Shown piece by piece: positions 41,555 through 52,082 of a stretch of 64,000 nucleotides of DNA. The notes beneath the pieces were generated by a model that was given only the letters and a program-made list of their open reading frames with translations, ran no database searches and was not told the origin of the DNA. Every line of letters starts with the position of its first letter. Within the stretch, counting starts at the first letter, position 1. Source of the stretch: Heracleum sosnowskyi (taxonomy: Eukaryota; Streptophyta; Magnoliopsida; Apiales; Apiaceae); the NCBI GenBank assembly GCA_030848705.1, contig CM061243.1:112306674-112370673 (forward strand), in the 5' to 3' direction. The position numbers were made by a program, and so were the translations under genes.

Positions 41555-42547
41555 TTAAGGATGATAATAGTTGGCCTGGTCATCTCTTCGTGAGACTTCA
41601 TCATCATCACGGCGGCACACTTTCTGCCCCTTCTCCTCGCTTGGCCTATTCGTATAACAACTATGTCCTATTCCAATGCCTTCATCGGTTGACCCAAAAT
41701 TTGTCAATTTGTAGAACAACACACATTCGCGGGCTTCGCTTGAATATAATGGAGGAGGGTAAATGTAAGTTGTTGAAGCCTTTGGTTCCTCAAAGAGAAC
41801 TTCCTCCAATGGCTCTAATGCGCTACCTCCATCTTTACACTTTGAGACAAGTAGAAGATCTGCATCTTTCCCATGGTCATCAGCCTCTTGGTACGCATAT
41901 ACCAATTCTTGAGATTTGTGTAGCTCACCAGTGTCCATCTCAAATATTGCCCTTTCAAAAGCATCCACCTCACTAGCCTGATCAAATTCCTTACTTGGTT
42001 CGCTAACGCTCACCTCACCTTGGAATTTGCCTTCTTCAATTATGCATACAGTACCTTGCTCCAAGTCACCATTATTTTCTGGAATTGCCTCTAGGATGAT
42101 TCGTTGATTCTCTTGTTTCAAGGCTCTCACAGCTCGAGCAACTAGTGGCTCCAAAGCTTTGACAGACTCTTCGTTACTCTTTGCAAGAATCCTAATCTCC
42201 TCCATAGTCTCTTGTTCCAAGGATCTCACAGCTTGAGCAACGAGTGTCTCCAAAGATTTTAAAGACTCCTCGTTACTCTTTTCAAGACTCCTAAGCTCCT
42301 CCATAGTAGGAATAGGTTGCTGATGTTGAAACTCTTCACTACCCAAAAAATATGACATATTTGGAACATCTTGCTGGTACTGTTGAGGATGATATTGATA
42401 GTATGGTTGTTCTTCATAAGTGACATATGGATCCACTCCTTCGTAGTAACAATATTGTGAGGTCTCATGAACGCCCGAACATGGCTCACATTGCTGAGGC
42501 ATGGATGTCCTCGAATATGCCCACCATGGCAGCTCCTCGCCTGCCAT
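41555..42547 (-). CDS. Gag-like ORF of element H (330 aa)
   Basis: The only sizeable ORF in H, starting MAGEELPWWAYSRTSM about 150 bases after the PBS. The N-terminal third is rich in Tyr, Gln and Pro. The middle is an amphipathic Glu/Leu region with an internal repeat (LEKSNEESLKSLETLVAQA and LAKSNEESVKALEPLVARA). The C-terminal part is acidic. No zinc knuckle, protease or polymerase motif. Position and composition suggest a Gag-like protein of a non-autonomous element; I do not recognise a known family with certainty. Confidence 0.6.
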   Translation of the reverse strand: MAGEELPWWAYSRTSMPQQCEPCSGVHETSQYCYYEGVDPYVTYEEQPYYQYHPQQYQQDVPNMSYFLGSEEFQHQQPIPTMEELRSLEKSNEESLKSLETLVAQAVRSLEQETMEEIRILAKSNEESVKALEPLVARAVRALKQENQRIILEAIPENNGDLEQGTVCIIEEGKFQGEVSVSEPSKEFDQASEVDAFERAIFEMDTGELHKSQELVYAYQEADDHGKDADLLLVSKCKDGGSALEPLEEVLFEEPKASTTYIYPPPLYSSEARECVLFYKLTNFGSTDEGIGIGHSCYTNRPSEEKGQKVCRRDDDEVSRRDDQANYYHP

Positions 42548-42672
42548 TCAAAACCAACAAAAAGAAACAAGTAAAATAGAAAAAGAAAAGGGATAAGAAA
42601 AGAAGTGTCCAAGTCAGTGAACTTTAACGACCACTGATGACAAGCACATAAACTATATAAACAAACACCGAG

Positions 42673-42690
42673 TCCCCGGCAGCGGCGCCA
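42673..42690 (-). other. Primer binding site of element H
   Basis: Reverse complement of tggcgccgctgccgggga, six bases from the 5' LTR. Matches the primer-site type I associate with Tat/Ogre-like Ty3/gypsy elements rather than copia. Confidence 0.8.
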
Positions 42691-42696
42691 AAAACT

Positions 42697-44139
42697 TGTT
42701 CACACAATATCACGCAAGTATACGCGGTCACAAGTAATATAGAGATAAGTAGGATTCGTTCCCAAAGAGACTGGTTTAGGTTGTTATAGTCGTGTACCTA
42801 TGCAACAATGTATGGTTTTTATTCACTGCTAAGACAATTAACAAGATAGGGTTTTGAATAACTAAGATTAACTATGAAGCAATTTAATAAAATAAGAATT
42901 ACTTAACTAACAAGAATTGGAATCGAATTACTTATGCAGAGAAAACATGGGATCCTAACTTCATTAAATACTTTGCTTAGATCTGACACCTTTAATCACT
43001 ATATGCAATTGTTATGATATCTGATCGGATAACACGAATCAAATACACGCTACCTGTCGGCATACGTATATCAAACTACCCATACATCCACAAAAGAGAT
43101 AGAAGATGAATAGACACCAATTATGTTTAGACCCTATATGTCTATAGAATTTGAAAACATAACGGTTGAGGAACTAGTTATCCATAAAGATCACACAGGG
43201 TAATATAAGTATTTTCATCTTATACTACGAATCATATTGATAAACGAATATGAACCTATGCTAGCATGGCAAGTTCTAAATCTCAAGATCCACTTTCGCT
43301 TCACAAGAGATTAACAAATTAGATGTTCGCGACGCATCTATCAATTAAGCTTAACCATACGAGGATATCAATTATACATCACACACAGATCTTTAAAGCA
43401 TCAAGATACTAAACTACATAAATAATTCCGTTAGAATCCCACGACGACGATTAGTTCATAATCGAACCGTTCATCATCGTGGGTTCTGATGATAACATTA
43501 TAATAATAAGTCTGTAAAAACTGAATAGAATAACTAGGGTTTAGAAAGAACAAACGAGAATTCAAGTATCGCCTAATTTAGAAGAGTACAAAGATTAGAT
43601 GAAAAACTAGGTCTTCTTAAATCAGCCGTCTTCTTCTTATTCTCTCCGGTGGATGGTTATGAATATATATATCTTGATATATCTCTGTATATCCCCTAGA
43701 AAACGTCCACCAAATACTTATAAAGTCTTAAGGCTAACAAATATGGCATGTTTCCTTTTCTGATCACAAAACAGCAAATTTCAGTATTTTTTCTGGCGCG
43801 GGCGCGCGGACTGTGGCGCGGGCGCGCGGAGCTTTCTGTCAAGTGTGGCGCGGGCGCGCGGGAAATGGCGCGGGCGCGCGGGGATTTCTGTCCAGAATTC
43901 CTTTCTCTTCGCGTGAGCTGTAAGATCGTCAGAATCGGACTTGTAGAACTCCAGATATGGCCAAAACAGTGAAGACTGCGCAACCTACCCGGAAAATCCG
44001 AATTTTAATCAAATTAACCTCCAACTCTTGGTTCTGCAAAACTTAATGAAAACACATTAAACACACCACATACTTGAGTTCAAGTCATCAATTTAAGCCG
44101 ATATGAAGCATTCCAAGTGGATATAAAATCCACTTATCA
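42697..44139 (-). repeat. 5' LTR of element H
   Basis: 1443 bp. Identical by eye to the 3' LTR except for the terminal bases next to the PBS (tgttcacacaatat... against tgttacgaccaaac...). Confidence 0.93.
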
Positions 44140-44144
44140 ACCAA
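44140..44144. repeat. Target-site duplication of element H, right copy
   Basis: accaa, matching 38597-38601. Confidence 0.95.
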
Positions 44145-44593
44145 CTTTCATCCTTGCTTGCCTTGCTGAAAAGACAAGTGATGGTGTCTGAACTTGTGCT
44201 ACTAAAGTCAGCAATGTACACATTCCCCCTTCTGAATCCAGTCATTACCACATTGTTGTTTCCTCCTTTAGAAACAACACAGGCTTCTCTAGAAAAAGTA
44301 ACTAAAAATCCTTTGTCACAAAGTTGGCTGATACTAAGCAAGTTGTGCTTAAGACCATCCACCAATGCAACCTCATCTATGATGACATTCTCTTTTGAAA
44401 TCAAGCCATATCCCTTTGTGTAGCCTTTGCTGTCATCTCCAAAAGCAATACAAGGGCCAGCTCTTTCCTGAAACTCTGTGAGCAGGGTAGAATCACCAGT
44501 CATGTGTCTTGAACAACCACTATCCAAGTACCAAAGATTCCTTTTGTCTCCCTGCACACAATAAAACCAAATCAAGTCGATTTTGGTACCCAA
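44145..44593 (-). pseudogene. pol: Pol of element G, protease piece
   Basis: Contains the aspartic protease motif WYLDSGCSRHMTGD and the downstream GLKHNLLSISQLCDKG region. The piece is cut by H after SKASKDESW, and the frame resumes at 38596. The pol frame overlaps the end of gag (stop at 44572-44574) and runs through a splice-acceptor-like TTATTGTGTGCAG|GG at about 44545-44559. In this family the pol frame is open across the overlap, so ribosomal frameshifting is also possible. Confidence 0.9.
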
Positions 44594-47043
44594 GTTTCCT
44601 TGGGTCCTGTCTTGTTAGCCTTTGCATTCCCTTTTGTACCATTTTTCACTTTGGGCTCAGATTGATTCAAATCAATCTTTACCCTTGGTGTTGATTTCTG
44701 AGGGTTGCTCATATTTTCATTCATAGCATGCATAGTTGGAGGAACAATCATGTTATTCATGTTCCATGGCATTTGTGGCATGTTAAACATATTCATGTAA
44801 GGATTAGGCACAAATGGCATGCTAGCATAAGGATTCTGAAATTGTGCATATGGAGCAAACATGTTAGGCATAACAGGCATTGTAGGCATGGAACTGTTCA
44901 TTGCAGGCTTGGGCATTTTCACATTAGGAGTTTTCTTAACAGATTTGCAGTTAGTAGACAAATGACTAACACTTCCACAATTAACACATGTCTTTCTAGG
45001 AGCATATTTATCAGGTGTGTAATTGTTGTGTTTGTTAATTCCTACTTTGCCATTCCTGTTATTCTTTTTATTTCCCTTAGCCTCATTATGAACTTTCTCT
45101 ACCTTGTCTTTCAATTGCTTGTTAGACAAGTGACCTACATTAGCTCTCTCAACAGGCTTCTCAATTTTCTTTAAAATACTAGACTCACCTTGAACAAAGT
45201 TCTTGGTGACAGGACCATACTTGTCATTAAGTCTAGTGAGTTTATCTTTTCTTTTGTCTGTCAACGAAACAGCCTGATCGGTTGATGGTTCATGTGTCAA
45301 TGAAACATTGCATTCCGTTGACATATCAACCTTCAACAAATGATCATTGTTGTTTGTTGACTCTGTTTCTGATTCTAAGGTTTCACCAACATACCCTAGC
45401 TTCTCTTTGTTCCTTTTCCATGATTGCTCACAGAAGGATTCCACGCCTTGAACATTAATTATGTTGGCAGCAACATTCCTGGCATCCTTCCATTTTGCAA
45501 TCACACCTTGTTCTATCTCAAGTTGTGTTTTAAGAATTTCTTCCCTTTGTAACACGTTCTCAAGTTCCTTCTTAGCATCCCTACTAACACATCTCATTTT
45601 CTCAAATTCAATGAGCTGTGCTTCTAACATTGCATTCCTATCACTTAAGAGCATATTGGTCTCTTTTATTCTTGAATTCTCTTTAGTAAGTGATTTAAGA
45701 GTAACACGCAAATTATATAATACAGTAGACATTTCATTTACTGCACTGTCGCATTCCTCTTTAGAAAGCTCAGAAAGATTAGTAATTGTTACCTGGTTGC
45801 TTGAGGAACTTGCTTCCTGCTCATGATTGTTAGCCATAAGAGCCAAGTTGACATACTCAACATCATCATCAGAATCTTCACCATTACCAGCCCAATCATA
45901 CTCCTGAGACATGAAAGCCTTTTCTTTTTGTTTGAGAAGTTCAAAATATTTCTTCTTATAATCAACAGGCTCAAATTTCCTGTTGCCCTTCTCCTGTTTG
46001 GGCTTTCTGCAGTCTCCAGCAAAGTGACCAAGCATTCCACAATTGAAACATTTTGACTTAGACTTTTCAATCCAGTTTGTTTTGCTAGGTTGAAAGTCTC
46101 TTCTTGGTGGCCTTGCTTCTGAGTTTCTTTTGAACTTGAACTTAGAGAATTTTCTAGACAGAAAAGCAATGTGTTCATCAATCTCATCTAAGTCCTCCAA
46201 GTTGGCTGGTTCTGATTCTTCTTCTTCTGTCATCTTGTCTTTACCCTTGCTAACATCACTCCTACAACTAGATCGACTAGTTGTGGCCTTTGCAGCTTCT
46301 TTATTGTCATCTTCAAGTTGGTTCACTGATGCAATCAATGCAATAGATCCACCCTTCTTCTGTACCTTTTCAATTTCTTCATCTTGCTCCATTTCCAGCT
46401 CATAAGTCTTCAAGGTTCCATAAAGCCTTTCAAGAGTGTAGTCTTTGTACTCTTGAGTGTTTCTGAGAGAAACAGTCATAGGCTTCCATTCTTTTGGAAG
46501 AGCTCTAAGAAATTTAAGGTTTGAATCCTTGGTTTGATAGATCCTCCCATACAACTTTAATCCATTCAAAAGCTTTTGAAACCTACTGAACGTGTCATTT
46601 AGGGTTTCCCCAGCTTTAAAATGAAAATGCTCATATTGTTGTATAAGGAGTTGCATTTTATTTTCCCTGACTTGCTCAGTTCCTTCACAGAGTGTTCTAA
46701 CAGTATCCCATACTTCCTTAGAGGTTGTACAGTTGATAACATTGTCAAACATCTCTTGCTCCAAACCATTAAACAGAATGTTCATGGTCCTTTTGTCTTT
46801 ATGGACTTCTGCAACATCTTCAACAGTCCATTCTGAGACAGTTTTTGGAATCTCTACATCAGGTGCATCATTTGGCAGTCCAACTCTAGAATCAAGCTTC
46901 ATGGGAACGTGTGGACCTTTCTCAATGCAGTCTACATACCTCTCATCCATAGACATGAGATGTAAATGCATCTTTACTTTCCAGTGAAAGTAATTGTCTT
47001 TATCAAGAACTGGTATCTTCACACCTGCATCCTTCTTCACCAT
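44572..47043 (-). CDS. gag: Gag of element G, intact (823 aa)
   Basis: Nucleocapsid polyprotein. Copia-type Gag region at residues about 10-240 (DKDNYFHWKVKMHLHL). First CCHC knuckle near 330 (CFNCGMLGHFAGDC), coiled coil about 430-510, second knuckle near 685 (CVNCGSVSHLSTNC), a Met/Pro/Asn-rich stretch near 710-770, and the C-terminal ending ETWVPKST shared in kind with A and C. The family-3 word occurs in the section around 45260-45320. ATG at 47043 is the first after the PBS. Undamaged. Confidence 0.93.
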   Translation of the reverse strand: MVKKDAGVKIPVLDKDNYFHWKVKMHLHLMSMDERYVDCIEKGPHVPMKLDSRVGLPNDAPDVEIPKTVSEWTVEDVAEVHKDKRTMNILFNGLEQEMFDNVINCTTSKEVWDTVRTLCEGTEQVRENKMQLLIQQYEHFHFKAGETLNDTFSRFQKLLNGLKLYGRIYQTKDSNLKFLRALPKEWKPMTVSLRNTQEYKDYTLERLYGTLKTYELEMEQDEEIEKVQKKGGSIALIASVNQLEDDNKEAAKATTSRSSCRSDVSKGKDKMTEEEESEPANLEDLDEIDEHIAFLSRKFSKFKFKRNSEARPPRRDFQPSKTNWIEKSKSKCFNCGMLGHFAGDCRKPKQEKGNRKFEPVDYKKKYFELLKQKEKAFMSQEYDWAGNGEDSDDDVEYVNLALMANNHEQEASSSSNQVTITNLSELSKEECDSAVNEMSTVLYNLRVTLKSLTKENSRIKETNMLLSDRNAMLEAQLIEFEKMRCVSRDAKKELENVLQREEILKTQLEIEQGVIAKWKDARNVAANIINVQGVESFCEQSWKRNKEKLGYVGETLESETESTNNNDHLLKVDMSTECNVSLTHEPSTDQAVSLTDKRKDKLTRLNDKYGPVTKNFVQGESSILKKIEKPVERANVGHLSNKQLKDKVEKVHNEAKGNKKNNRNGKVGINKHNNYTPDKYAPRKTCVNCGSVSHLSTNCKSVKKTPNVKMPKPAMNSSMPTMPVMPNMFAPYAQFQNPYASMPFVPNPYMNMFNMPQMPWNMNNMIVPPTMHAMNENMSNPQKSTPRVKIDLNQSEPKVKNGTKGNAKANKTGPKETWVPKST

Positions 47044-47093
47044 GGTTTCTGTTTTTGGTCTTGATCTTTAAACTTCTTGTATGTTAGAAGCTC

Positions 47094-47105
47094 GCTCTGA
47101 TACCA
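47094..47105 (-). other. Primer binding site of element G
   Basis: Reverse complement of tggtatcagagc, two bases from the 5' LTR; initiator-Met type. Confidence 0.92.
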
Positions 47106-47107
47106 AT

Positions 47108-48129
47108 TGTTATTCCCAAATGACCTAACAGAATTGTAGAAGGGGGGGGGGGTTGAATACAATTCTTGATATTTTCTTGAAACTAAACACTTTGTAAACT
47201 TAAACTGAACTGAATAAATAAAAACACAAGATATAAATAATTCAGTTGGATTGTTTGATGATCCAACTGAAGTGTTTTTATTGCGGAAATAATCTGTGAT
47301 ACAAATGTACACAGCTGCTCAGTTACAATGTTGTAGAGAAGAAATGCTCTCAAAAATAGCTAATACAATCTATTTGTTTTTCTTCTCTTTTTCTAAAGTA
47401 ACTGCTACACTTGGTTATATAATCCCAAGTTTACAATTCTACATTTGGTTAAACTAAAGAATAATAGTAGTAACCATCAGTAGCTTGCTTTTCATTCCTT
47501 TTGTCCAATGGTCCTTGGAGATCTTTGCTTTTGTCTTCATGCTCATTATAATCATTCCCAAGAGCCTTATTGGAAATTGGAATGTTTCCTTATTTCCAGT
47601 AACCACTTTGATGGCTTCCAATGCAAAGTACACTTCCATATCTCCTTTTAGATCTGTTCAGTAAACTGTCACTATCACTTTGTCAACTGTTCAAAAAGCA
47701 ACATTGATTCGTTGATAGCAAGGAGATGTGTTTCGTTGATAGCTTCATTCTTCATTCCGTTGATGGTGTTTCCCTCGTTTCGTTGATGGGTAAACTCCAT
47801 ACCGTTGACAGAGTAATCTTCATACCGTTGACATGTCTTCACTTAGGCAGAATTACAAGGCATAACATATTTACAATTAACCAACCTATTTTGCCTATCT
47901 AGTACATAGTCAACATGACTTAGAAAACCTATCTAAAACATATAATAGAATGCCTATCATACTGTGAAGTATTGTACAATGCAATTGCTACAACACTCAT
48001 TTCGTTGATGAGCTTCCTGTCAACGAAACACTGCAAAGCATGCTATTTCGTTGACAGCTACAAAATTGACTTTACACAAATTCTACTAAGTGTTTTATGT
48101 TTATCATCAAGAACAACATATTCCTAACA
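47108..48129 (-). repeat. 5' LTR of element G
   Basis: 1022 bp; same as 29460-30480 apart from an extra G in the poly-G tract (11 against 10). Confidence 0.95.
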
Positions 48130-48134
48130 GGGAC
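48130..48134. repeat. Target-site duplication of element G, right copy
   Basis: gggac, matching 29455-29459. Confidence 0.95.
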
Positions 48135-49102
48135 CTCAACGAGTGGAATAGAGATGCTTTTCTTTTCCATCTATGGCGTATTCTGCAACCTTCTAGCAAC
48201 TCTCTATGGATAGCTTGGTTTAAATGTGTTGTCATTAAGAACAAGCCTTTCTGGTCCATGAATATCCCTACGAAAGCGTCGTGGTGTGTAAAACAAATTC
48301 TCAACCTTAGACAGGATGTTCTTCAATTTATCCGGTACCATGTTGGTATTGGACGCCAGGACTCTATTAGTCGGGACAATCACGTCCCATCGAAGGTAAA
48401 AGTTGGGGTTATCTGGCATTCCATTCGGCCTGTTAATACTCACCCTCCTTGGGTTAAGATTCTTTGGCACCCCTTGGCTATTAAAAAGTGTTCTTTCACT
48501 TTGTGGTTGGCTTTGAAAAATAGACTTCTTACTAATTGGCAAGGTTTGGTATCAATACAGACCTTCGGTGTGTTTTGTGTAACAATGCAACTGAAACCAA
48601 TGAGCACATCTTCAGTACGTGCACTTTCATCCGTGAAATCATAACAGATCAGAGCTTCTCTTTCACTCATAACTGGACGAGTTATTTAGCAGAGCAAGTT
48701 ACTATGGGAATACACTATCATGCGAAGACTATTCTCTCATACTCCTACTTAGATACGATGGTGTTTTGCATTTGGAAGGAGCGCAATAACTGTACTCACA
48801 ATCATGGTCATAGTTCCAGTGCTCCTCAGGTTAAAAGCTTGGTGAAAAGAATGATATGCGAGAAAGTTTCAACAAACAGGACTTTTCAAAAGGCTGCTAG
48901 CAATGACCATGACTTAGTGTCTTATCTGTATTAGTTTTATGACATGTCTTTTATTCAGTTTCGAGGATCAGTGTTTGATGTTGATTTTCTAGTCACTTTT
49001 CTTTATCTGATGTAAGAGGCCCTGCAGGCTCTTTTATCGCGGGGTATGCCCCTAGATGTTGTTTCTTTTCTTGTCTTAATATACTTAATTTAGCAAAAAA
49101 AA
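48130..49102 (+). pseudogene. LINE reverse transcriptase, C-terminal piece with zinc-binding domain and tail
   Basis: Continuation of 28503-29459. DLNEWNRDAFLFHLWRIL leads into the zinc-binding (zf-RVT-like) region (SFTLWLALKNRLLTNWQ; CVLCNN...HIFSTC) with one frameshift near 48545. The ORF ends near 48934. A 3' UTR follows with GAGGCCCTGCAGGCTC and TTAATATACTTAATTTAGC before an A8 tail at 49095-49102, the usual style of plant L1 3' ends. Confidence 0.88.
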
Positions 49103-49110
49103 TATATATT

Positions 49111-49152
<42 letters not shown>

Positions 49153-50413
49153 ATTAGACTTTTTCATAAATATCCGACTCTAGAAACTTTTTTTCAAAAA
49201 TACTATATTATTTTTGAATTTTTTACAAAAATATTAACACATTTGCAAAATTATCATTTTTTTTAAAAATATTTGCAAAAATGTGGTCCACAACCATATC
49301 TGCAACTGCAACCAAAATCAACCACAAATCACAAATGTAACTTAAAAAAAATTAGAATCATCTTTGGTTTCATAATAAGTTGTGTAACGAGTTGCATAAT
49401 ATAAATATAATATACAACCAAAACTAATCACAAATATAATTCAGACGCAATCCAACAAAGTTCAACCAAATACAACCACAATCAGCTGTTCCTGCGGGGC
49501 CACTAACTGAAACTCAATCAACATTGCATGCAACTTCTAAAATAAAAAAAACACATATTTCAAGATCAATCGCAAGCAACTCAGATTCGAGATTCAAGAT
49601 TTCGAATTCAGAAGTAATCGTAATCGAAAAAACGAAAACTGTGTCTTTATTGCTATTAATATTTATACATGAATGTGTATCTATATACATATGTGTGTTT
49701 TCCTGTATATGTATATGTATGTATATAAGTTTATAGAGTGTAAATTGATTTTTTTTTTTTTGAATAAAGAGTGTAAATTGATCTTAATTTACATTTGAAC
49801 TAGTTGCTTTATCAATCGGAAAAGAAGAAAAAAAGATAAAGAAAGAAGAACAGTGATAAAAGAAAGAAGAATATAAACGAAGAAAGAGATAGGAAAGAGA
49901 AAAGACCGTATAATTGCAATTAATAATGAAAGAACGTAATGCTGCAAATGATTCAAAATCATGTATTTTCAGTAATTTTTCTTTTTAATTTTAAATTTAA
50001 GAATAAATTAATAATTATATCAATTTATTTAAAAATTATCACACGGGTGTTATTTTAGTTTTCTACTAATTTTAAACTTTAATTGTAAATTAACTGTACA
50101 CTACTTTAACTTTCAATGTCATTTTAAACAACACGAATTTGTGAACTCCATTTTCCTTTGTCAAGCTTTCAATTTGTACAGAGAGTTTGGATTTTTTCTT
50201 CTCCGATCACTGCGTCTGCGTGACACCTTGGCCCTTTTGGAACTCGATCGGCCTCCAAGTATGTTCGGGCTCCTGTGTCGGTCTTCATATTGGGCTAAAT
50301 ACAATGGGCTTTGTTAGTAGACGAGATCTAACATTGCACAACGGTGTAGCAATTCATCTTCAGAAATGTTAAAGAATAAAAAACAATCTTAAAAATTGTT
50401 TTCAAATACTCAA
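49103..50413. other. AT-rich intergenic stretch without genes
   Basis: Starts with a (TA)n microsatellite (about 49114-49149). It then has A/T-rich sequence, CAACCACAA-type repeats (49290-49490) and a GTATATGTATATGTATG-like patch (49690-49725). No ORF or transposon end recognised. Confidence 0.5.
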
Positions 50414-50856
50414 GGAGTCCTTTGGTTCGAGCTATTCTGGTATTATGTATGAGTTTCGTTCATTTTAATTTCATACATGGTGTTTGGTTCAGAAAAAACA
50501 TTTTTAAACTCATTTCTCAAACCCTAATGTATGGATTTTTGATACACTAGGGGAGGTGGGTATAAGGGAGAGGTACGGGGAATTAATGTTTTTTATACTA
50601 TTTTCATATTTATTCAAACAATTAAGTATACATTTTAATACAAAAATAAATCAATAACTCAAAAATATATTTAAAAATATAATTAAATTAATATTTTAAA
50701 TTAATTAAATTATTCAATTAAATATATCAAAAATAAAATATATTCATTCCAGCACTGAACCAAACACATGATATCAGAAATGATAACTCAATCATATATC
50801 ACATTAACCTGATTCCTAATTTCAACCACATACCACTTTACGAACAAAACAACCCC
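50414..50856. mobile_element. Possible non-autonomous DNA transposon (MITE-like)
   Basis: Imperfect inverted ends ggagtcctttggttcg (50414-50429) and cgaacaaaacaacccc (50841-50856) match at about 12 of 16 positions and enclose 443 bp of AT-rich DNA. The 'tttggttc' and 'aaccaaac' phrases are typical of plant MITE ends. No clear target duplication, so superfamily is not assigned. Confidence 0.35.
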
Positions 50857-51629
50857 TACGTATCATGCTTATTTGGAATTGTTTTTAATAATAATATAAA
50901 ATCCCGCATATATAAATATGAGTTTATAAATTAAAATACGTCACTTATCCTCATGCACATCATTTGATATATATATATATTTTTTTTGCTAAATAGATTT
51001 GATGTAAAATTTGGGGTATCTAATTCGTTTGTTTTTGCCGAGTATGGCTCTATTTTCAAGCAAGTATCTTTGGAAGTTAACTCATACTTGAGCTATAGTC
51101 TATAGATAGCACCTATGTTGAGGAACATATCAAAATACTTAATTATTAATATATTTTTTAATATATATACGCAAGAAATTTAGAATGATCAAAATTTACA
51201 AACTTTAAGCTTGACACATTGAATCTAATTTATAAAAAAAATGTTAGAATTATCAAATTATATATAAAAGGATCTAATACTTAATTATTAACATATTTTC
51301 TAATATATATACGTAAAAATTTAGAATGATCAAAATTTACAAACTTTAAGCTTGAAAGATTGAATCTAATTTATTAAAAAATGTTAGAATTATCAAATTA
51401 TATATAAAAGGATTTATCCAATGTCACATATCATGTTCTTTACTTCACTTCACCGATGTTTGCAAAAAACTACTCACTAAGTTTAATTTTTCTGATCGAC
51501 AATCAACTGATTTTTGTTGTTTAGAATCCCAGCATGCAGAAGGCCCGAATCCAAATTGTCTGCTCTATTTTCGGTTTGGGTGGGGGAGGGGGTTCCGAAT
51601 TCTCTTCTGGCTAACCCCCTATACAAGAT
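50857..51629. other. AT-rich stretch with a 142-bp tandem duplication
   Basis: acttaattattaa begins at 51137 and again at 51279, with near-identical sequence to about 51416. Otherwise no gene-like feature; a G-rich patch is at 51577-51595. Confidence 0.7.
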
Positions 51630-51640
51630 TTGGGATATCG

Positions 51641-51724
51641 AGTGAGCGAGTTGTTCCGGACTAATGTGTTGATCTAAAGGATCACGAGTTTGACTTCTTA
51701 ACTTAACTATAAAAAAAAAAAAAA
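51641..51724 (+). mobile_element. SINE-like retroposon, 84 bp with poly-A tail
   Basis: Flanked by the 11-bp direct repeat ttgggatatcg (51630-51640 and 51725-51735), which is a good LINE-type target duplication. The body of about 70 bp contains agtgagcgagttgttc and cacgagtttgacttc, loosely like tRNA A and B boxes. It ends in a run of about 14 A. Too short and diverged to name a family. Confidence 0.62.
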
Positions 51725-52082
51725 TTGGGATATCGCATAACGTCCAAATCGAGATTAAATTTGGGTTTATTCGGCTCGAACCGGATCGGGGTTTTGTGAA
51801 AAATATGTGATTCGTTTAAGCCTGCGGGCTGGATCCAATTGAGGTGGACTTTTTTTTTTTAATCAGATTTTTTCCGATTTTTTTAACCAGTTCGAACAGT
51901 TTTTTTCGAATACGAATTTGTGTGCATCTCAATCCCGCCACCTCATGCATTAAGGACAAGTATACTACTCCGGCCGCTTATAGAGAATTATGGAGCCCGG
52001 GGAGTATTGGTACTTTCGAAATGGAGCCTTTATTTGACACCTTTAACTAATTCCTATCTGATTATTAATTAGCTTATAAAAC

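Larger units (their letters stand above)
38602..44139 (-). mobile_element. Element H: non-autonomous LTR retrotransposon (Tat/gypsy-like PBS)
   Basis: 5538 bp with 1.44-kb LTRs (38602-40048 and 42697-44139) and a 2.65-kb interior. The PBS (complement at 42673-42690) is tggcgccgctgccgggga, the type seen in Tat/Ogre-like Ty3/gypsy elements, unlike the Met-tRNA PBS of its neighbours. The interior has one Gag-like ORF and no protease, RT or integrase. It must be mobilised in trans. LTRs look identical except at one terminus, and a 5-bp duplication flanks it. Youngest layer of the middle stack. Confidence 0.93.
29460..48129 (-). mobile_element. Element G: complete Ty1/copia (Sirevirus-like, family 3), carrying element H
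   Basis: Minus-strand element with LTRs at 29460-30480 (3') and 47108-48129 (5'), PBS, intact gag, pol, an intact 1488-aa third ORF and a polypurine tract. Without the inserted element H and its duplication it is about 13.1 kb. The two 1.02-kb LTRs read identically by eye except for one G in a poly-G tract, so it transposed very recently. It lies inside a LINE. Its only visible disruption is H in the pre-integrase region. Confidence 0.96.

Noticed and set aside
38602..44139. Treating H as a copia element because it lies in G
   Set aside because: Its PBS, LTR ends and polypurine tract differ from all copia elements here, and it has no pol to classify.
50187..50372. Short Cys-rich ORF as a possible secreted peptide
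   Set aside because: No signal cleavage pattern I trust, no leader or promoter context, and AT-rich non-coding surroundings.
50970..51000. T-rich 'ttttttttgctaaat' as a reversed LINE tail
   Set aside because: Only about seven bases besides the homopolymer match the LINE end at 49088-49102, and no LINE body follows.
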